NCBI RefSeq assembly: GCF_027172205.1
Contig: NC_070603.1
Span: forward strand, 97,687,803 to 97,751,802
Origin: Podarcis raffonei
Lineage: Eukaryota > Chordata > Lepidosauria > Squamata > Lacertidae
Reading direction: 5' to 3'
Length of the DNA: 64,000 nucleotides
Shown here: piece after piece, positions 1 to 14,788 of the stretch
Layout: each line of letters begins with the position of its first letter
Numbering within the stretch: the stretch's first letter is position 1
Notes under the pieces: generated by a model
The model's input: the letters and a program-made list of their open reading frames with translations, nothing else
The model's database searches: none
What the model was told of the DNA's origin: nothing
Position numbers and translations under genes: made by a program

Positions 1-63
1 CAAGCATCCTCTGCACATCTTCCGGTCTGCTTACGTCTGCTGCTATAGCAATGCTTTTTATCC
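1..63 (-). CDS. MT-Ox: MT-Ox exon 10 (partial, cut by window edge)
   Basis: Acceptor CTTCTTCATTTAG at 64-76, then GG completing Gly389 and IKSIAIAADVSRPEDVQRML. This is the short-chain dehydrogenase strand with the conserved Asp-Val/Ile that contacts the adenine ring. It continues beyond base 1. The intron before it is about 6.55 kb. Confidence 0.92.
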
Positions 64-3000
64 CTAAATGAAGAAGCAAAACAAACAGAAAACTTCTGAC
101 TTGCTTGCGGTTTTGTTGATGTTGTCATCGGTTTGCTCTTTCAACCCTCTTAATTACTGTGTGTCATTGCAATTAATACAGTAGTGGTAATAATTTGCAG
201 ATGCATAATTTTCGAAGAAGCAAAGCCATTTTCGACAGTGTACAGTGGTACCTCAGGTTAAGAACTTAATTCGTTCTGGAGGTCTGTTCTTAACCTGAAA
301 CTGTTCTTAACCTGAGGTGCCACTTTAGCTAATGGGGCCTCCTGCTGCCTCCGCCGCACAATTTCTGTTCTCATCCTGATGCAAAGTTCTTAACCCGAGG
401 TACTATTTCTGGGTTAGCAGAGTCTGTAACCTGAAGCATTTGTAACCTGAGGTACCACTGTATGTGGTTTTTTTAAAAGTAACATTTCAAAAGGGCTATG
501 CACAATCAACCCCTTGCAAGGCTTTTGGATTTTGGCCGAAGCTTTGAACACCCTGCCATCTACTGGCAAAGGATTTCTACTGCAACTCTTCTACTGAAAC
601 GTTTGAGATGCTGCTGTCGGTTGTTGAAATCTTTATTTGCGTCTTCTTCTCACCCCTCTTCAATTTTAGAATACAATTCACTGTATTTGGTGTGGGGGGG
701 GGTTGTCTCTTGGCTGCAAATATATCTGAGAATGCTAGTACCCACAGCTGCCTCAGGAAGCAGAGCTATGGACACTGTGATTCCAGAAGGAGACTCACAA
801 CTTTCAGGTTCTGTGAAGAAAGTGAAGAAGTTTGGGGAATGCCATTCAGATTGTCCATTTGCACCTATTTCAATTTATTAGAATCAAGGCTGGAGCCCTG
901 AACTTCCCTTATGTCTTGAAAACTGCATTGTGGGAAGTGACCTTTACTTATTCTTAGGGTACTTTTGCAACATAGTTGGACAAGGGTCAGATTAATTCGC
1001 CCACCCTTCAGCCAGGAATTACATTTGGCAGTTGCTGCTCTCTGCTCATGCGATGCTGCTTTTTGGAGGCTCAGTCTGGAAAATGCCTTTCGCGCGATTG
1101 GGGATGGTGGAATCTGACGATTTCAGCCTCCCTCTATTTCTGCATTGCAAAATTCAGAGAAGTGTGAATGTCAAAGAAAGGCTGTGTTTCGGTTTGTGCA
1201 TTTTGTAGGTCCATATTTACATGTGAACTGGATCTCCCCTGTCCCTCCCACACCCCTTTTCTGACAGTAAACAAAGAAGACAGCTACTTTCCCAAGGTAT
1301 TTGCTTTATTTCACTTCCGAACTTCCAGGTACGTGTAAATGCACCTAACCACTATGAATATGGTTGGGTACAGTTGCCGCCAAACACAGACCCCACCATG
1401 ATTTATTGAGGTAATGTTGTATTGGGGCATTAACTGCTTGCTGAATCCACAGTCAAATCCTGGCTGAGCTACTTACTCACCTGTCGGTCATGCTCAGACC
1501 CTTCTCTTTATCATCTACGATTGACCCCTGTGAAAAATGGGCCCCACAGGGTACTTGCAGGAACAAAATTAGGTAAGGATTTTAAAAGTGCATCTCAAAA
1601 GTGCCCTATAGTTGATCATAATTTTGCTGGTTGCATATTGTGCCCATTCTAGGGTCAGCCAGCTAAGTCGGGCTCTGAGATCATTAAACTGGCTCATTCT
1701 TATCAAACTGTAACAAGCAGATAGCTGCTCCAGGATTTTAAAAGAAGAGATTGGGAAGCCTGGGTTTCCTGGCTTCCTGATCGACACAGGCCTGGGCAGC
1801 TGATCCAATGGCCAACCTCAACACATTTCAACATTGAGCCAGTTAAACTAAAGCAGGGCTTAGAAGGGTGAAATGCTCATATTTTGATAATAATAATAAT
1901 AATATTTCTTCACATATTCCTACATGAAACAAATCTCTATGGAGCAATAGTCTTGAAAATGCAACTGATTAAATAAATAAAATGTAAACATAATTATAAT
2001 GTAACAACAACCACACCCTCAAAGCTAAAATTGAATATTGTATTGAATCATCTTGTATAGGACCATTTTCCTATACATTTGTCATTATGTTGGCCTCTAG
2101 ATTAAGGTGGAAAAATCTGTCAGTTTTGGTTTCACTCAGTTTCTCATTTTGCCCCTTCAGCTCTCCCCATTTCCACATCTGTTTGTGAATATATATACTT
2201 TCCCCCTCAAGGAAATCCATAAATGCTTTAGAGTATGTTTCTCCTAATATATTTTGTATATTTTGTATGCAGCTTTGCCTAATATACATTTCTTTGAAAA
2301 GCAAATTCCCTACTGCTATAATACATGTTTGTTGTTTTTACTAAGATGTGCATTTTTATGCACACTTTACCCTAATATAAGCATTATTTGGCTGCAGAAT
2401 TGCTCTGCAGAATTTGGAGAAGTGCACTTTTTGAAGGAACTTGGTAATATTATATTACATGTTTCCCAAAGCCAACCTATCCCACAAGGCAAAGAGAGAA
2501 GGTATGGACCACACTGGAATGGGAAAACAAGCCTTTTGCCATGTTATAGGGAAAAATAACCCTCCTCTCTATGTCTTCTCTGAAGTAAGCCCTGCTGAAT
2601 TGAATGGGGCTGACGCCCAAGTAAGGCTGCATCAGATTGCTGTCCTAAATCCTTATTCACTTGTATTGAGTTCATCTGAAGACATTTAAGTATTTGAAAC
2701 CAAATTTAAACCAAGTTCAACTGCTGGTCCATCTGGCCCAATCCTTTCCAACTCCGTTTGACAGCAACTCTCTAGGTCAGGCTTCCTCAACCTTCAGCCC
2801 TCCAGATGTTTTGGACTACAATTCCCATCATCCCTGACCACTGGTCCTGTTAGCTAGGGATCATGGGAGTTGTAGGCCAAAACATCTGGAGGGCCACAGG
2901 TTGGGGATGCCTGATTGAACTGGAGGAGTCAAGGACTAACCTTAGGATAGCTATCAAGCAATGCTCTTTCCCTAGCTATGTGTGATGGTCTGGGAATCCG

Positions 3001-6000
3001 ATTCAGAGGCTGAACCGGAGGAATCCCAGCCTGCACAGGAGTCCCTGCCTCCAGGGCCGGCTGAACTGGGGCAGGGTCTTGATTCTGAAGCGCCTGCACC
3101 TGTGCCGGATCCTCAGGAGCAGGCACCAGGTAAATCTACTCTGGCTCCAGAGGTGGTTGAGGACTCAGTGCCTACAGGTGAGTCTCCCCCTGGGACCAGT
3201 AGCCCTTCAGCCTCTCCTGAACTGCAGAGGCTCAGGGCAGAGAGGCGAAGGGAACTGGTTTCTCCCAGGAGGAGTGCTCGCCTTAAGGCCAGGAGAGGCG
3301 GGTCTCCTGGGGGCCGGGACCACCCCTGGCCTCAGAGAAGATAAAGACCAGTCAGCCCGGTCCCAGGTTGCGGGAGCAACGTCGTTGTTGAGTACCTGTT
3401 CCTGCCCGGACCCATACCTGACCCTCCAGTGTTCCTGTCCCCGCCCGGCTTCCTGCTTCGGACCTCGCCCCGCTCCTTGTGAACTGTTTCCAGGCTAGTG
3501 ACCCAGGACCGGACTTTGACTACGCCAACGGTAACCTTCCCCCCGGGACCAGCACACTATGGGAGCAAAGGAGCTCAGGTTCTTCAAGTTCTTCTTGCAG
3601 AGTTTTCCTTGCAAAAGAGCTCAAGTCTTGCACAAATGTCTGCCTTCACCCAAGCCTACAGCTTCTCCAGTGCTCATTTTCATGAACAAGCAAATTATTG
3701 GGGAGATGGCTTTAATGACATTTCTTTTAAAGCCTGAATGAAGATGGTGTTGACTGGGCTAGGGGTTTGGGAAGAGAGGCAAGGTCAGATTGAATTTCAA
3801 AGCCAGAGGCTCTCTCTTACTATCAGGTGTCCTCTCAATATGAGAGAGTTGGCAGGTCTGGATCCCACGGAAGCAACCTGATTTATTAATGCCCCCCTAG
3901 TGGAGCTGAGCCAGCATTTTTGATCCGGCAACCATTTTAGCATGTGCAATGCGCCCGTAACAATTTGCACATGAAGGTAATAAAGAGCCCTGGACGGCGT
4001 TTGATCAGAACTGGCCCTAATTTGTTGTGGCTATGCAGCGGATGTGTTTTCTGGTAGCATAAAGAGCAGGGAGAGCAATAGCTGCTGTTTGGCTCCACTT
4101 TGTTAGGGAAAAATCTTAAATGCCACAGCTGACACATGATTTATTGTATGGAACACCTTCTTTTGCTGGCTGATTGATGTGTATTATATAGAACCGGTTA
4201 ACAAAAGATTGCTCTCCTCTGTTCCCGTCAGTCATGCCTCATTGTATGTTATTTTTCCTTCAAGTACCCCAATGAAGAATTCTATATAGGGTAATTTGCT
4301 TTCCTGGTTGAATCATCTCTGCTAGGCAACAAGGATCCGGCTAAGCTAAGTTAGTCCTTGTTTACCAACAAAGAGTTGAGGCAGTAGCTTTAGAGAACTT
4401 GCTTGATTGTTGAAAACAATCCCCTTGGACGGAATATCTCTTAAGCCGCAGGTCACACACACCTGCCCAAATGTACTGATTCACCTGCAACCCCAGTCTC
4501 TCACCTGCAAGGTGAGTGCCATCGCTTTATGTAGCCTTGGAGAAACCTGATTGTTTGCAGCAGTAAAAACCTCTAACTGAGGGCAAGGGAGAGCCAAAAG
4601 AAAATACAGTGGTACCTCAGGTTAAGTACTTAATTCGTTCCGGAGGTCCGTTCTTAACCTGAAACTGTTCTTCACCTGAAGCACCACTTTAGCTAATGGG
4701 GCCTCCTCCTGCTGCCGCGCCACTGGAGCACAATTTCTGTTCTTATCCTGAAGCAAAGTTCTTAACCGGAAGCACTATTTCTGGGTTAGCGGAGTCTGTA
4801 ACCTGCAGCGTATGTAACCTGAAGTGTCTGTAACCCGAGGCACCACTGTAGCCCAATGAGGACTGAGCAATCTCAGTGGCCACAATATATTGACTAGCTG
4901 TTGGAGAGAGCAGAAGGAAGTTGGGGAAACGGAATGGAGTCGACTGGAGTGGCTGGCACACTGATTGGCAACCCTCTGCACTGTAACATTTTGTTGCAGC
5001 ATCCCACTTGTGAACATCCCACCTCTGACCTTTCCATTGCTGTTCTAAAAAGAAACATACACAACGTCTTTGTACAAGAGCCATGCTTGGGAACTGAAAT
5101 ATGTAAACTTGCCAAATGACACCAGGAGAGCTCGCGGCGGCAGACGGCAAGAGCAGAATCATTGCATCCCGGACTAAGGATTTTACTGGCAATTGCTGGT
5201 CTGTGCTAACAAATGTTCTAGCCAAAGACAATGAGAGGTTTGTCAAGACAAGCAATGCCTGCTGGCCTGCCTTTGCCTTGGTGGGTTGTACAAGGTCCTT
5301 ACAATTGCATTTATAGGAACCAGCGCTGATGGCAAATGTTGATGTCCAGGTACACGCTAAAAAGTCAGAGTTGTGTAAAAGATGCTGCGTTGGATTTGGG
5401 TCAGTGACCTTTGGAACTCGCTGTTTCATATGCTATTCTCCCTCGCAGGGCTGTTTTGAGGACGAAATAGTGGGGAGCAATGTATGCTAGCCAGAGCTCC
5501 TTGGAGAAAGAATAGAGTAGAAAAGTAAAGTAATATATAAATAAAGTGCATAATTGTTCTGAATGATGTCCAGAACATTGGGGGCATAGAAGATTATACT
5601 GTCAGAGGAATGGTCTATCTAGCTCAGTATAATTAACACTGACTGGCAGCAGTTGCCCAGGGCTTCAGGCACAGATCTCTGTCTGGAGATGCCTAGTGTG
5701 CAACTGGGTAAATTTGACCCTGGATTTAATCGCCTTCTGCTTCTGCTCTTTGGATGGCCCTTCAGTTGTGAAACACACAGCATTTCCCTTCCTCCTACCA
5801 TGCTTTACAACTACTTCTAGATGTCCAGATACATTAGAACAGGGTTTCCCAAACTTGAGTCTCCAGCTGTTTTTTGGACTACAAATCTCATCATCCTTAG
5901 CTAGCAGGACCAGTGGTCAGGAGTGATGGGAATTGTAGTCCCAAAACAGCTGGAGACCCAAGTTTGGGAAACCCTGTGTTAGAACAACTACAGCAGCAAA

Positions 6001-9000
6001 AGACAAGCCTGTTTGTTTGTTTGTTTTTAAAAAGTTACTCTGAAAATGTGTTGTTTCACATTTTAAGCTCGCTTCAATCAAAGCACCGTAAAGAGTTTTG
6101 TTTCTACTGTCCTGGTGCTAAGAACGTACTTACTTGGAATAGGCACTATTCCAAGGAAAGGATGATCCATATTTTTAACAGGAAAAATATATTAAAGTGA
6201 GCATGTATACCCAATTACATAGCTGGGCCCCTGCTTTTTATTAAATTTGTGCACTGCCCTTCACCCGCAGATTCCAGGAGGATTTGCAAGGTAAAATTAC
6301 AATATAAACAAACCAATAATTCCCCCTCCCACAACACATTTAAAAGGCCATTGGATGTCAGTCAGCCAAAGGCCTGGTTGAAGAGGAACATTTTCACCTG
6401 GTGCCTAAAGGGTATATAATGAAGGCACCGGCCAAACCTCCCTGTTTGCTACTGCCTTCTGCATCTGCTGTTTCTGGGTGCCATTGGCTAGGGACCATAG
6501 GATAGGGACCGTGCCCCCAACTCAGCCCTAGCTGCACCACTGGAGACACCAAGGATTGAGTCTGGAACTTCAGCACAAAAAGCAGATGTTCTCCTGTTGC
6601 TATCTGTGTTTCATACCTTTGAGCCGCAGCTCACATGCTACTGCCTCTGCTTTGGCAAGCACCAGGTCCGCCACAGCTACTTTCGCCCCTGCTTCCCCCA
6701 GCGCATGGCAAAAGGCTCGGCCGATCCCCTGGCCTCCTCCGGTGACATAGGCGACTTTGCCGTCCAGCTGCAGGCGGTCAAGGATGCGGCAGCCACGGTG
6801 GCCCCAAAACACGTCGTCTTTCACAACACCCTTTTGTAATCAAAACAGAGGAGTTCGCTGAGGCACGAAGGAAGGAAGCGTGACATGTAAAGATGAGCCG
6901 ACACACTCTCACTTTCAAGAGCTTGCGATCAGGAAGCTCGGCAAGCCTCTCACCGTTAATGAGTGTATACATAGTGCCCCCATATGGATAAGATGTGGAT
7001 TTCTAGCATGGACATTTTTCCATGCTTAGAAAGAGTTGCATTTGCTGCTGCAAGCTTAAGGAAGGATTCGGCCAGTCCAACCCCCAGGAAGCGTAATCAG
7101 AATCAGCTCAACAGTTGCAATGGATAATCAACATTTAAATGAGGAGGAGGACTGTGCCCTTCTCCCAAACTGTATGCACTTGCTTTTTTTTTCTTTACAA
7201 AGTTGTTATTGCACTTCACCAGCTCTTAACCTATTACAGGAATTGCAAGATTGGATTCCAAATATCATTGAATTTATCCATGGCAAGTCTGCGTTTATGT
7301 GCAAGTTGTTCATATGTTGCGAATTTGTATAAGTCTTCAATCCAATTCAGTATCAGTCTTTTTGCCATGGTAAGGGCACAGAGAGTCCACTCATATTGTC
7401 CTTTTGTAAGGTTCCACATGCTGGGCATATAATTCAAAAGGATATTTTGCTCTGTAAATGTAAGGTTGTTCTGTACAGTTCTGTTGATTGTTTCTGTCAG
7501 TGCTTTTTTCCCCTGGGGGTACGCAGGGGTACGCATACCCCTAACCATTTTGTGAATCTTTGTATTTTGTCCATTTACTGTATTTATTTTTCCCGACTTG
7601 AACTATAAAATTGTGATTTTCTTGAGTCAAAATGAGAGTACCCCTAAACATTTTTTTAGAAAAAAAGCACTGGTTTCCGTTACCTTCTGCCCAAAATCTT
7701 TCAATCTATGCGCTCACTCAAACTTGTGAATAGAGCACACACACAACTTGTATGCATCTATAGTGGGGGTTGACAACATTTTTGACACAGTGGGCACATG
7801 TGGAGTTTTGAGAAAGCGCCTTGAGTGCCAGTCCCAGAATCATAGAATTGTAGAGTTAGAAGGGACCTTGAGGGCCATCTAGCTGAACAGCCTGCAATGC
7901 AGGAATCTCAACATACGGTTGGTTCCTCCCCCCCCCAACCAATCTGAAAACATTCCAGACCTGGCTTGGCTTTGCAAATATGCTAGCAGTTTTATAAGGG
8001 AGCACAGGCAGGAGCTCACTGTTGCAACCACAGAGGTGTGCCAAAACAGCTGCAACTTCACTGCTGCCCTTCCCTAGTCCTATCTAGCTGCAGCGATGCC
8101 ACTGTTAGAAGGCAGACTCCTTAGTGCTACCCCATCACATGTATGAATACTTCTTGAGATAATATGGTGCTATCATGATTAGTGGCCAGTGGCCACTGGG
8201 TACTCAGGACTGTGTGGCTCAGGATTGCTGGTTAGGAAGTTTGACTTTATTTCTTTAGGGTAGATTTGTGTTTTGTGTTATTTGTTTATATATATAAAAA
8301 CATACTTATATGCCACTATATCACAACACTGGGACACGGGTGGCGCTGTGGGTTAAACCACAGAGCCTAGGACTTGCCGATCAGAAGGTTGGTGGTTCAA
8401 ATCCCCGTGATGGGGTGAGCTCCCGTTGCTCAGTCCTTGCTCCTGCCAACCTAGCAGTTTGAAAGCACCTCAAAGTGCAAGTAGATAATAGGTACCGCTC
8501 TGGCGGGAAGGTAAACAGCGTTTCCGTGCGCTGCTCTGGTTCGCCAGAAGCGGCTTAGTCATGCTGGCCACATGACCCGGAAGCTGTATGCCGGCTCCCT
8601 CGGCCAATAAAGCGAGATGAGCGCCGCAACCCCAGAGTTGGTCACAACTGGACCTAACGGTCAGGGGTCCCTTTACCTTTACCTATATCACAACACTATC
8701 AAAATTCTTTTAGGATTATAGACATATATAATTAAAAACATATACAAATTAAAAATCAGAGGCCATCAACTGGGGGAGCGAAGTTCTGACTGGGAGGGAT
8801 GCAAATGTGTGAGGCCAGCCTTACTAGCAAGTCAATGGCGTGAGGGGAGAAACTGGCAAGATGTGTTTTTTTGTTTCTTTCAAGTTTGAAATGCACACAG
8901 ATTCCTTTGAGAGAGAGGCAAATACATACTCCTAGGTTAGTCTCCTCATCGGCACATATCCGACTCCTTTGGAGAAGAATCAAGCCACCTTCCACAGGAA

Positions 9001-10036
9001 GGACCACCTGGATAAATGAAAACACACTTCATGAAACGTTTCAGATAAAACCTCATCCATTCACTTTGACCCCAGTCATGGCAACTATTTCAGAGAGGAA
9101 TGTCAAAAACATTCGCAATGCCCCTCCCTCTCCCAGTAACAGGGGTCCTTCCCTCCCGCAGTGGTCTCAGGAAACACTCGTTACAAACCACCTTTAGATA
9201 CAGCAACGTCAGTTTTGAAAGGGATCAGTGGAAGGTTTTCTTCTATCTTGGTGGCGAAAACTAGTGTGTTTGCTGCTGGTCTGAACTGGGTCTGTGGTCT
9301 TGGAATGCAAGACTTCACAGTCGCCTGGCTTCTGTCAGCTTGAAGAGGGAACATAGAGGTGAGTAGGGGGGGAGAGAGAAGCCAGTGTGGTCCTGGAGAC
9401 CTAGGAGTAAGCAGGGCTCTCCTAAAGCTGTGCATGTTTGAGTTTACCTGAAGTACCTGGAGTCTAAGGCAGGCAGCCCTGCTGGGCAACAACACACCTG
9501 TGTCTGCTCTTGACTTGAGACAGAGAGCACCCTTCCTTCCCTATCTTCCTTCCTTCCCTATTTCACACATGTGAACAGTGTGGAAAGATGCCCAGTGACA
9601 GCATGAGGGACATTCCTTCAGTGATGAGCGAGGGATTCGCTCGATTTTTTTGCCAGACTTACCCTTTCTCTCAAATTCTTCTTTTTCCCCGAAGCACCAG
9701 CATTAGACCCTGTCTGTGTCAGACTCAAGGAAAAACCCTGGGACCCACCAGAAACCCAATACAATTTCACAGGCCTATAACTATCTGATATGTAGGAAAG
9801 CCAGATTGACAGCTCCATCTCATTAGTGCCACACTAAGAAACTTACAGTGAAAAGCTACGGTGATAACTTTTATCTGATTCCATCTAGTCTCCCCATGCC
9901 CAATGAGGCAGGCATCTCAGCTATCTTGAAACTTGTGGATCCGGCAGAGAGAGAAAATAAGCAGCTCTTAATGTATTTATTATTTAGTTTTACAGTGAAT
10001 CCCACCAGAGGTTTCCTCCCACTCTTTTTTTACACT

Positions 10037-10085
<49 letters not shown>

Positions 10086-12787
10086 CAAGGGAGAGAGAGT
10101 CTTATACAGTGGTACCTCTGGTTATGAACTCAATTCATTATGGAGGTCTGTTCTTAACCTGAAACTGTTCTTAACATGAGGTACCACTTTAGCTAATGGG
10201 GCCTCCTGCTGCCGCTGTGCGATTTCTGTTCTCATCCTGAGGTAAAGTTCTTAACCCAAGGTACTACTTCTGGAGTCTGTAACCCGAAGTACCACTGTAA
10301 CAGCAAAAGAGAGCAGCAGGCATACTTTGAATAAGCACTAAAAGTACCAAACATACTTTTAAAACTAGAGCACATATACCAAATCAAAAGGCCCGGGCAA
10401 ATAAATTTGTTTTTACCTGGCAACAGGCAGAGCATTTCAGAGTGAGTGGTGGGGGGAGAGAGACAAACAAAGAAGGCTCCATCCTCAGTCACCACCCACC
10501 TCACCTTAATGTGATTATAATATATTCCTATTAGCGAGGGAAGCTTATATAAAGATAATCAGTATGTTTATGTCAAATGGAAGGGAGCAGGCAGAAGCGC
10601 CTAAACAAACATAGCACTTCCACCCCGAAACATGCAGAAAGCTATTATAATATTGATGTCACCCTTAATTGTATCGCACTAACCTGCTCCGTGTGAGGAT
10701 CTGAATTAATTACTTGATTCAGTTTTTTGACACCTAATACATTTTCATCTGCCGTATTCTCCAGGTAGGCCTCTCCTTTCATGAGGGCGTTCTCTATGCA
10801 GAGCGTCCCATCCATCCTCAGCAAATGGTTCTCCATGACAAAGCGATAGTACTCTGCAGGGTTCCTTTGATCGGCATCAATAAAGACTATATCAAAATCT
10901 TTCCCCACGGCTGCTAACTCCTGGAATCAAAAATATTATAACCATGTCAAAGGAAACATCATAGCTATGTGTTATTTGGCCCCGAGGCCAAAACAAGTCA
11001 GGTGTCCTTGCTTTTAAACAAGCAAATGTCTTGCCTGCTTGCTTTTAAAAAAATACATAATAAAATCCAGCTGCCAGATAGTTCTGGTCAGGTCTAGACA
11101 TGTTCTTACAACTCTCACTTTGTGGATCATCATGACCCGAGCCAGGATTTCTAAGCTTCGCAAGCTTAATACACAGTGGATTTCACCCTGCACTGCTAGT
11201 TGACAATGGCTGGCAGTGGCTGGTGCAAAGACAAGAATGGCGCTCAAGCTGGTATTGCAGAGACACCTAAGGAAAAGAGACCTGCCGTGCTTTGAGTATT
11301 CAAATTGGAATCTGGACATTGCCCAGCAGCCCAATCAGACACTTTCAAACATGGCTATCTGGTTTCCTTTAAAACGAACAGACAAAGGATGGATTCTAGG
11401 GGAAGGCACTTCAAACCCACTGGCACACAATCCAAATAACTTTTTCGTACTAGTCGCTGCCCATGACAAATCTGAATAAAAAACAAATACACATAAAGGG
11501 ATGCCGTGCCACATATAATAGTCTCTGTTTAGATCTCCATCTCCCTTACAGTTCAATAATGCTATATTATCCAGGGTCTTCTTTCTGATCTTTTTGGCTG
11601 CCAGAGGAAAAAAGGGTGAATTTGTGAGTCAATGAAGTGTTTACATCGCTAAGAAGCCATAGGACCTTCTCTGCTGTGGGGAGAAACATCTTTCCTGTAC
11701 AGGTGGTAGGGTGAGAAATCACCTCCTGGGTCATAGTGGGCAGTATAGTAAATAGGGCAAGAGGCGGTTGCCCACATATAGAAAGTCTGTCTTCATACGG
11801 TGCTGGTACACCTTGGTAATTTCCAGTGATGCCCCTTGTTCTTGACCTAAATGAGGTTGTAATTCTTCTGCACTGCAGAATATATAGGATAAGGCCCAGG
11901 TAGCCAAGAAAGTGCACTACAGATGTTGTTGACCTATAGGTCCAATCAGCTATGGCCAATACTCAGGGATGATGTGAGTTGCACCTCATTGGCTACCCCA
12001 GGGGCACCTAATATACCTGGGGGAAAGCACACGGCCCTTTTAAAAACACCATTGGAATATTTCACTGTATGTGGACATCCACTCTTGTTGCTTCTGGATG
12101 CTATTCTATTGAGTACAGTTTATATTCACTGGCAAAGCTAAATCTCGGGGGAAGCTGGAGAGGGAATGCAATTTCTAGTAATAACAGCTCACAACAGTGA
12201 ATACTATCCACTTATCCCCACAATTTCCAGCTATTTTGGACTCCTTTCTGAATTAACCTTTCATATCAAAAGGAGCAATTCTGCACACTAGAGACTCCGA
12301 CACAATTTCATGCATAATTTATTCACTCAGCTCAACATTAAACGTGGAGTCCTTGACTTTGTCAAGGTGGATTCTGTTGGCAGACTTCACAAGCAGCCAA
12401 ACAGGGGGAAATGAGATCTGCGCTTCAACCTCTTCACCTAGCCTGTCGAAGAAACGAGAGGAGGGGATGACAAAGGCAGCAAAGTCCCTCGCGCACGTCC
12501 ACAGCGGCGCTGCAATTACCAGCAGCTTTTGCAAATGCGTCCTTATTACTTCCCGGTATTATCTGGTTAAGGCTTTCAAACGGAGCGATCTGAAACTGCG
12601 CCTCCATCAAAATAATAATAAGCCTGGAGGGCGTGAGGGAAAAGTTCCAAACCCGCTAGATAAATAAATAACATGTTACAACGGTGCCTTACACGATTGG
12701 GACCCTGTAGCATGTCACCAGGATGATAATGTATGGTTTCTGCCCTAATCAACGTGAGGGGTATCAAACACTCAAAACGTTGAGTGT

Positions 12788-12818
<31 letters not shown>

Positions 12819-14750
12819 CGTGTTTATTCTCATTATCCTTTTATTATGAGGCAATTGTCTCCCTTTATGGGCGAGGAATTAAGACACAAGGCAAAGGAAA
12901 CGCAAGACCCTTGTGGCCGCCACAGGATATCAAGAGTCTGGCTATATCAGCAGCTCCTTTAACATGGCCTGGGTGTCTTAAAGAGAAAGGAGAGCATTCA
13001 CAGAAGGCCACCGCATATGTTTTGCTCGGCATCCAAGCAAGCAGAGAAAGCCTGTGCAGCAGGAGGCTACCGGATAATTTTGCTTGGCAGCTGTTCAGAA
13101 CAGCATCTGCAAAGGGATTGGGGAACGTGCGAGAGTAGGTCCGCCCTGTGTGCACAACCATCTGCTAATTCCCTGCCTTGTGTACCCAAATCCCTACTGG
13201 GGCACCTAGGCAGCCTGTGGGCTGCCCTATCCTTCAGTCTATGATCTGCGGCATGAATTAGAGCTTGCCTCCTTTGACCTTCTGCAAAGCATCCGCACAG
13301 GAAATCTTTGGCTTTAGCTTATTGGCGCGTCCATGCGAGACAATGAAAAGCTCCACGTAGCCAAGTCTCATATAAGCTCAACAGGGGCTGGCCCGAAACA
13401 TTTTGATGCCTAAGGCAGCAAAGGAGAAGACAGTGCCCTCTCCAATTCCAGGTACAGAAACCGACCAGACTGGCAGCTGAATCTTGCTTTAGTGCTGGCA
13501 ATGGGACAGCATCTTTATAGCTCCCCAGGGGGATGACACATCTCTTCCTTCTGTACCATGCCATCTTTTATACACAGCCAGTGTGGTGTAGTGGTTAGTG
13601 TCTCGGACTAGGACCTAGCAGACTAGGGTTCCAATCCCCACTCAGACTCCTTGGGCCACTCACTGCCTCTCAACCTAGCCTACCTCCCAGGGTTGTCAAC
13701 CTCAAGACTGGTGGTTCGAGCCCACACAGCGATGCCTGTGGGAGGGATTCCTGCATTGCAGGAGGTGGACTAGATGTCCCTCAGGGTCCCTTCCAACTCG
13801 TCAATTCCATGGTTCTATGAATCCTTGGAGAAAAATGTGGGGGTAGAAGTGAAATAAATAAATACTAGTGGCTTTTTTGTCTATTTGAACATTACTTTCT
13901 TATTCCCCATTTAGTAAAGCTGTCTTGCATAGGGTTGCCATGCGTCCTCTTTTTCCAGGATACGTCCTCTTTTTCAGGGGTAAAAAATTGAGACAAATTG
14001 CATTTATTTGCTTTGAATGGCCACCATGGCATCCTCTTTTTTTGCTCTTGTTTCTAGAGTCTAGAAACAAACATGGCCTTATCTCAGGCACCATAGCACT
14101 GTTTGGGCAGAGGGCCATGTTGAACTCCTTAGAAAAATGCTGAACTCCATAGTAGGGGAACACCCTTATGAGCCAGCCAACTGTCACAAAAGGGTGGGCA
14201 AGAAGTCTTTTGCAGGCTGGATGTTGAGCAAAGCATGGGAGAGGCGGGGGGAACTGCCTTGGTGCTAAAGCCATGAAATCTGTGTTGGAAGACTGTGGCT
14301 AATTTCAGCCAGAGTCTCCCATTACTATTACACAGGTGGCTACTCCACACTGCAGGGGCCTGATCTGGTCCCCCCAATATCTCACCAATTTTGGCCAAAA
14401 GCATAGGCCCCAACTCCTAGGGGCTGAGGTCCCTTTCTGCCCCCCCCATAAAATATTCGAGGGGGCCTCTGTCCCAAGTTGATGGGCGTTGCCATTCAAA
14501 TGGTGTGTGAGGGCTACATCTTGTGATTGATTATGCAAGGCAGGGCTTACCTGGGCCTGCCCAATATTTTATTCAAATTGACACCCTTGAACAAAAGGGG
14601 GGGAGTATAATAGACATAATACTGGGATGAGTGGAGCTCCGAGCCCCGACAGAGATGCAAATGGATCCCTGCCATCAGATAAATTATTTAATAAGTAGAG
14701 ATAAGGCAGCAACCCTGATCTGCACAGATCAGCTGAGGGGGGGGGGACTG

Positions 14751-14788
<38 letters not shown>

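Larger units (their letters stand above)
64..6616 (-). other. MT-Ox intron 9 (repeat-rich)
   Basis: About 6.55 kb between exons 9 and 10. It holds two mariner-like MITEs, two palindromic hAT MITEs, a solo LTR, an inverted tRNA-derived SINE fragment (5603-5705) and SINE-tail-like sequence near 5440-5540. The 228-codon minus frame at 4743-5429 overlaps a MITE and is not a gene. Confidence 0.85.

Noticed and set aside
2982-3344. An open frame of about 120 codons, rich in Pro and Glu
   Set aside because: It lies wholly within the solo LTR and is best read as part of that fossil, not a gene.
4743-5429. A 228-codon minus-strand open frame
   Set aside because: It begins in unique sequence and ends within a mariner-like MITE, has no recognisable domain, and fits none of the missing MT-Ox exons.
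64-6616. Search for further MT-Ox dehydrogenase exons in this interval
   Set aside because: Exon 9 joins exon 10 (1-63) in phase and in protein order, so no exon is missing between them; the later exons are off the left edge.
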